A stretch of DNA of 45,163 nt. Origin: JAGPKI01 sp052034135. Its GTDB lineage: Bacteria; Caldisericota; Caldisericia; UBA6126; JAGPKI01. A program made the position numbers and the translations under genes. Every line of letters begins with the position of its first letter. The first letter of the stretch is position 1. Positions 41,099 to 45,163 of the stretch are shown piece by piece. The DNA lies in the NCBI GenBank assembly GCA_052034135.1, contig JBPOJC010000019.1, positions 1-45,163 of the forward strand. Direction: 5' to 3'. The notes beneath the pieces were generated by a model. The model did not search any database. It saw nothing but the letters and a program-made list of their open reading frames with translations, and was not told the origin of the DNA.

Positions 41099-41917
41099 AT
41101 GGATAACGTTAATATTCTAAACTTATGTGCTAAGATCTGGGGTGAGATGAAAGCAAAAAAACCACTTGTCTACCACCTCACTAATTATGTTGCCATAAAT
41201 GAACAAGCTCATACAACTTTAACAATTGGCGCAAGGCCTGTAATGGCTTACTCGCCTGAAGAATCAGAAGAAATGTGTGGTATTTCTAATGCCTTGCTTT
41301 TAAACATAGGCACTCCTTCAATAGAAGAGCTCTATGCCATGAAAAAAGCATTAAGAAAAGCAAATGAAATAAATATCCCGGTTCTCCTTGACCCCGTCGG
41401 CTACGGAGCTACAGAATTTAGAAATAGGGTTGTACAGGATCTATTAAATTCTGGCAAGTTCTGCGTAATTAAAGGAAATTGTGGAGAAATAGCAGCATTA
41501 TCAGGAATTAGTGGTGCAGTAAGTGGAGTTGATAGTAATCTAAAAGAAAATAACAGTATAAAAGAGATTGTTAAAAGTTTAGCAGGAAAATACAAGTCAA
41601 TAATCATTGCCACTGGTGAAGAAGATATAATATCTAACGGTAAAATCTCTTTTTTAGTAAAAGGTGGTAGTAAAATGCTCACCTATTTAACTGGCTCAGG
41701 GTGTATGGTAGGCTCTATAATCTCATCCTTACTTGCAGTAAGCTATGATTATTTAGAAGCTTCCTTAACTGGCCTATTGGCAATGAAAATAGCTGGCAAA
41801 AGAGCAGAAGTAAACTCAAAAGGTACAGGTAGTTATAAGTCAAACCTGTACGATAGATTGTTCGAATTAAGGGAAGAAGACTTTATTAATGAGGGAGAAA
41901 TAGAAAAATGGAATTAA
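41099..41917 (+). CDS. thiM: Hydroxyethylthiazole kinase
   Basis: Salvages the thiazole alcohol by phosphorylation. The 272 residues show the family blocks PLVYHLTNYVAINEQAHTTL, GARPVMAYSPEESEEM, DPVGYGATEFRN, IKGNCGEIAALSG and the catalytic TGSGCMVGS. The C-terminal MKIAGKRAEVNSKGTGSYKSNLYD is also typical. It overlaps thiE by 10 bp. Confidence 0.96.
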   Translation: MDNVNILNLCAKIWGEMKAKKPLVYHLTNYVAINEQAHTTLTIGARPVMAYSPEESEEMCGISNALLLNIGTPSIEELYAMKKALRKANEINIPVLLDPVGYGATEFRNRVVQDLLNSGKFCVIKGNCGEIAALSGISGAVSGVDSNLKENNSIKEIVKSLAGKYKSIIIATGEEDIISNGKISFLVKGGSKMLTYLTGSGCMVGSIISSLLAVSYDYLEASLTGLLAMKIAGKRAEVNSKGTGSYKSNLYDRLFELREEDFINEGEIEKWN

Positions 41918-42558
41918 GAGAGAGATTAAGGCTCTATTTTATCCCTGATAAAGAGATTGGCCTTGGAAGAGATTTAGTATTTCAAGCTTTAGAAGCCATT
42001 AAAGGTGGCGCAACAGCAATTCAGCTTAGAGCTAAAAAAATGAAAGATGTCGATATTTATAAAATCGGCTTAGAAATGAGAAAAGTAACTGCTCAAAATA
42101 ATGTTCTGTTCATTGTAAATGATAGAGTTGATATTGCTCTTGCTACTGAGGCTAATGGGGTGCACCTTGGTAAAGATGATTTGCCAGTCTCAATTGCAAG
42201 AAAACTAACCCCCAAGAACTTTATAATTGGAGCATCCGTCTCTAATGTAGACGAAGCTATAAAAGCACAAAATGAAGGAGCAGATTACCTTGCTGTATCA
42301 AGCGTATTTCCGACAACAAGTAAAGATGATGTGAATGCAGTGGGGATTGAGGCTCTTAAGAAAATAGTCAAATCGACTGATTTACCTGTTATTGGAATTG
42401 GAGGGATAAACCTCGACAATTTAGATAAGGTCTTAAATGCAGGAGCCTGTGGAGTTGCAATAATTTCTGCAATTGCAGCAAAAGAAGATATTATTAGCGA
42501 AACTTTAGCATTTAAGCAAAGAATAATGAAAATTTTAAAAGGAGATGAGTTAAAATGA
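41908..42558 (+). CDS. thiE: Thiamine-phosphate synthase
   Basis: Joins HMP-diphosphate with thiazole phosphate to give thiamine phosphate. The 216-residue TIM-barrel protein has IQLRAKKM (38-45), FIVNDRVDIALATEANGVHLG, GASVSNVDEA, DYLAVSSVFPTTSK and IGIGGINLDN phosphate-binding segments. The ATG is inside thiM, and the TGA overlaps the thiC start by 4 bp (ATGA). Confidence 0.96.
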   Translation: MELRERLRLYFIPDKEIGLGRDLVFQALEAIKGGATAIQLRAKKMKDVDIYKIGLEMRKVTAQNNVLFIVNDRVDIALATEANGVHLGKDDLPVSIARKLTPKNFIIGASVSNVDEAIKAQNEGADYLAVSSVFPTTSKDDVNAVGIEALKKIVKSTDLPVIGIGGINLDNLDKVLNAGACGVAIISAIAAKEDIISETLAFKQRIMKILKGDELK

Positions 42559-43844
42559 CTCAATGGGAAAATGCCATAAAAGGCGTAATATCACCACAAA
42601 TGGAGATATGTGCAAGGAACGAAGATGTAGCAATAGAGCATATAATAAGTTCTCTTAAGAATGGTTTAGCAGTGATCCCGGCGAATAGGTTGCACGCTAA
42701 TCTTACATCACCTTCAATTATAGGAAAAGGCTTTAGAGTAAAAGTTAACGCTAATATTGGTACATCTTTTGGTCATTCCGATTTAAATGAAGAGTTAGAA
42801 AAGCTAAAAGTTGCTATAGACGCTCAAGCTGATTCTGTAATGGACCTCTCCACCTGGGGAGATTTAAGAGAGATAAGGAAAGAGATTTTAAAGAATTCTC
42901 CCATTCCCGTTGGTAGTGTGCCTATATACAGTGCTTCAGTAAAGGCTTATGAATCAAAAAAGAGTGTTATTGATTTTACTGAAGAAGAGTTTATAGAAAT
43001 AGTCAAAGAACATGCGGAAGATGGTATTGACTTTATGACAATTCACTCTGGAGTGACAAAGAATGTATTAGAGATAACAAAAAGGTCAAAAAGAATTGCA
43101 AAGATGGTAAGTAGAGGTGGCTCAATAATAGCTGGCTGGATGGTGAAAAATAATAAAGAAAATCCATTCTTTGCACATTTCGACGAGATACTCGATATTG
43201 CAAAAGATTATGATGTTACATTGAGTCTTGGAGATGGTTTACGTCCTGGAGCTATTTTAGATTCTACGGACTCCTCTCAAATATCTGAACTATTAGTCCT
43301 CGGAGAACTCGTTGAAAGAGCAAGACTAAAAGGCGTACAGGTTATGGTGGAGGGGCCGGGTCACATATTTCTTGACCAGATTGAAGCAAATATTATACTT
43401 CAAAAAAGTATATGTAAAGAGGCACCATTTTTTGTTCTTGGACCTGTGGTAGCTGATATCGCTCCTGGATATGACCATATTACATCAGCAATTGGTGGAG
43501 CAGTAGCCGCTATGTATGGAGCAGATTTTTTATGTTATGTTACTCCAAATGAACATTTAGGGCTACCTGATGCATCTGATGTAAGGGAGGGTGTAATAGC
43601 AACAAGAATAGCTGCTATTGCTGCAGACCTTTCCCGGAGAAACCGCTTAACGATGGAGAAAAACAAAGATATGGCTTTGGCTCGTGCTAATTTTGATTGG
43701 GAGAAGCAATTTGAATTATCAATAGATCCTAAGGGTGCAAAGGAAAGATATAATAGAAGGAAAGTTAACATAGAGAAAGGTTGCTCCATGTGCGGACCAT
43801 TTTGTGCTTTGAAAATCGCAGAAGAGTACTTGAAAGACAAGTAG
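42555..43844 (+). CDS. thiC: Phosphomethylpyrimidine synthase
   Basis: The radical SAM enzyme that turns aminoimidazole ribotide into HMP-phosphate. The 429 residues are the short form that lacks the ~100-residue N-terminal extension of aerobes. Seen: VIPANRLHAN, GRVKVNANIGTS-like core, MTIHSGVTKN, SLGDGLRPGAI, VEGPGHI, and YVTPNEHLGLPDASDVREG. The C-terminal cluster motif reads CSMCGPFC, with three residues between the second and third Cys, not four as in the aerobic long form. It is last in the operon. No terminator follows that I can define. Confidence 0.97.
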   Translation: MTQWENAIKGVISPQMEICARNEDVAIEHIISSLKNGLAVIPANRLHANLTSPSIIGKGFRVKVNANIGTSFGHSDLNEELEKLKVAIDAQADSVMDLSTWGDLREIRKEILKNSPIPVGSVPIYSASVKAYESKKSVIDFTEEEFIEIVKEHAEDGIDFMTIHSGVTKNVLEITKRSKRIAKMVSRGGSIIAGWMVKNNKENPFFAHFDEILDIAKDYDVTLSLGDGLRPGAILDSTDSSQISELLVLGELVERARLKGVQVMVEGPGHIFLDQIEANIILQKSICKEAPFFVLGPVVADIAPGYDHITSAIGGAVAAMYGADFLCYVTPNEHLGLPDASDVREGVIATRIAAIAADLSRRNRLTMEKNKDMALARANFDWEKQFELSIDPKGAKERYNRRKVNIEKGCSMCGPFCALKIAEEYLKDK

Positions 43845-43930
43845 CACTCTATAATTTCTTATAAAAGATCTCGAGAATCAATACTTCTCTTTCTATTAAT
43901 CCACATTTGTATGGATATAAAAAATTATTA

Positions 43931-44350
43931 CTGAATTCCTATTTTCATGGGAATAACACGCAAGGAGACCCTTCGTCGCTGGGAAGATGCTCCTCATCTT
44001 TTTCGTCATTCTGAGCGTAAGCGAAGAATCTCAGTGCTCCTCAGGGTGACGAGGTTGGGTTTGGGATCCTTGTAAAGCAAAATATGGATTCTCTCCCTCA
44101 GGGTGACGGGGGGGGGTTGTCATCCACGAATTCCACACAACTGTCATCCCCGAAATACACACAACTGTCATCCCCGAAATCTTTTATCGGGGATCCAGAC
44201 CATACTTCTAAACTCTCTGGATTCCCATTTGCATGGGAATGACGGGATACAGCTGGATTCCCGCAATCGCTTGGAATGACAAAGAAGGTTGTAGGAATGA
44301 CCGCCTCTCAGTCATTCCGAAAGTGCGGTATTTTTGCACAAGTCCTTAAG
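43931..44350. repeat. Cluster of GC-rich palindromic intergenic repeats
   Basis: Between thiC and the end gene, a patch much richer in G+C than the rest of the window holds several small hairpins and repeats: ATTCCTAT/ATGGGAAT (about 43935-43954), ATTCCCAT/ATGGGAAT (44221-44240), CCCCGA/TCGGGG (44172-44192), CTCAGGGTGACG twice (about 44038-44051 and 44097-44108), and three tandem TGTCATCC.CGAA units (about 44118, 44142, 44166) spaced 24 bp. No reading frame is conserved. These look like mobile REP-like or MITE-like repeats. The 534-bp gap holds no gene. Confidence 0.8.
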
Positions 44351-44378
44351 GAATCTCAGTATTTATCGGTAAACTTTT

Positions 44379-45163
44379 TTATTTAACTTTTAGTTTAACA
44401 GTTGCTTTCTTGCTTCTTCCTACTGAGTCAATAACCTCAAACTTGATTTCTATGGTTCCTCTTGATTCAAACTTATGGGTTAGATTAACTTCAGCTGTAT
44501 CAACTTTCTTTTCCTCTTTAGAGGAACCATCGCCCCAATCAATTTTTAGAGTATAAGGAGCATTCCCACCATCAATTCTAACAGTTAATTCAAGAGAAGT
44601 ATCAAAGTCAATATAAGCCTCACCTGTATCTGGGTCTGACTTAATGTTCTTTAAATATACTCCTATTGAAAGAGGCATTACTTCACCTCTTTTTGGTTTG
44701 ATTAGTAGATGAACTGATTCTCTATCAGTAGAACCTTCCTTGCAGGTTACATCAAATATTATATCTACGCTCTGATCATTTCTAATATTACTTTTAACTT
44801 TACAGTATATATAGAAAGTAGTTGTATCCTCTGCTAAGATTTTCCCTACATTAAATTCTACACTATTTCCAAATACTGAACCTCTTAAAAGGTCAGCTTT
44901 TACATATTCAATATCTTGAGGGAGAGTCATTGTAAGTTTAGTATTAGTTGCATCTCCATTCCCCTTATTCATTATCTGCATCTTTATTATTACATCATCG
45001 CCTGGATAGTATTCATTTCTATTAAGTTCTGGGGAAAGGAAAAGAGAAGGTTCTGGTTTATGTTGAATTGGACCGACAGTTACAGTATTTGATGGAATTG
45101 ATGTATTACCATTTTCATCAACAGCTACTACATAATAGGAGTAAGTATTTCCAATTAAACCAC
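44379..45163 (-). CDS. Secreted multidomain protein, C-terminal part (FnIII, DUF11/CARDB-like, PKD)
   Basis: The frame is open to the right edge, so this is the last ~261 residues of a larger protein. From the edge inwards: the end of a fibronectin type III-like domain (NTYSYYVVAVDENGNTS), a domain like those of cell-surface repeat proteins (EYYPGDDVIIKMQIMNKGNGDATN, TLPQDIEYVKADLLRGSVFG), and a PKD domain at the C-terminus (IDWGDGSSKEE, VNLTHKFESRGTIEIKFEVID). It ends right after the PKD domain without an anchor. It probably belongs to the S-layer or an extracellular enzyme. The ATG at 44981 is internal. No terminator is clear downstream. Confidence 0.85.
   Translation of the reverse strand, partial: GLIGNTYSYYVVAVDENGNTSIPSNTVTVGPIQHKPEPSLFLSPELNRNEYYPGDDVIIKMQIMNKGNGDATNTKLTMTLPQDIEYVKADLLRGSVFGNSVEFNVGKILAEDTTTFYIYCKVKSNIRNDQSVDIIFDVTCKEGSTDRESVHLLIKPKRGEVMPLSIGVYLKNIKSDPDTGEAYIDFDTSLELTVRIDGGNAPYTLKIDWGDGSSKEEKKVDTAEVNLTHKFESRGTIEIKFEVIDSVGRSKKATVKLKVK

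Noticed and set aside
44115..44192. CRISPR-like array from the 24-bp tandem units
   Set aside because: Only three imperfect units without proper spacers, and no cas genes in the window. The palindromes fit REP-like repeats better.
44379..44981. Complete 200-residue gene starting at 44981
   Set aside because: The frame continues upstream to the window edge with recognisable FnIII-like sequence, so the ATG is internal.

Overview
The window is AT-rich bacterial chromosome (about one third G+C by eye) carrying about 41 protein genes or gene ends and two tRNAs. Codon use is strongly A/T-ending, several starts are TTG or GTG, and the gene content (indolepyruvate:ferredoxin oxidoreductase, a radical SAM enzyme, a short anaerobe-type ThiC, a cupin-type phosphoglucose isomerase, an extracellular subtilase) suggests an anaerobic, probably thermophilic, heterotrophic bacterium. 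One lipoprotein and several single-span, outward-facing proteins are present. I cannot name the species. Caldisericum- or Coprothermobacter-like lineages are only a guess.

Region 1 (1-7271, + strand) is translation and transcription core: tuf (5' end outside the window), rpmG, tRNA-Trp, secE, nusG, rplK, rplA, an L10-type leader, rplJ and rplL. rpoBC does not follow. Instead there is a candidate promoter, a radical SAM/SPASM-like enzyme, a small membrane methyltransferase-like protein and a metallophosphoesterase. tRNA-Trp is wedged so tightly that its first bases are the rpmG stop codon and secE begins 10 nt after its 3' end.

Region 2 (7403-17434, - strand) holds an eight-gene run from one good promoter: two membrane-anchored parvulin foldases, two paralogous NTF2-like anchored proteins, another anchored envelope protein, then MTA/SAH deaminase, a phosphorylase whose residues fit methylthioinosine, and dprA. 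lepA lies upstream on the same strand.

Region 3 (17435-25333) has a 117-bp divergent lepA/purE intergenic region with a perfect DnaA box and three helically phased TTGTTGAAAA repeats, then purE-purC, an AhpD-like protein, uridine phosphorylase, a large secreted subtilase (opposite strand), a metallophosphoesterase, and a lipoprotein-tadA-tRNA-Ser(CGA) unit.

Region 4 (25357-33515, - strand) is groES-groEL and gyrB-gyrA-purine permease. Region 5 (33649-36747) is sugar phosphorylation: an archaeal-type cupin phosphoglucose isomerase and a eukaryotic-type hexokinase. The hexokinase is bracketed by two 182-bp direct repeats (179/182 identical) that copy the first 19 codons and upstream region of the isomerase gene, so the hexokinase locus looks like a recent insertion or duplication. 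A stand-alone RAM-domain gene follows.

Region 6 (36765-39986, - strand) is iorA-iorB preceded by an overlapping MNT/HEPN-like gene pair in which both catalytic signatures have been lost. Region 7 (40048-43844, + strand) is a consensus promoter, a TPP riboswitch and thiD-thiM-thiE-thiC. The window ends with a GC-rich patch of palindromic repeats and the 3' part of a secreted FnIII/PKD multidomain protein.
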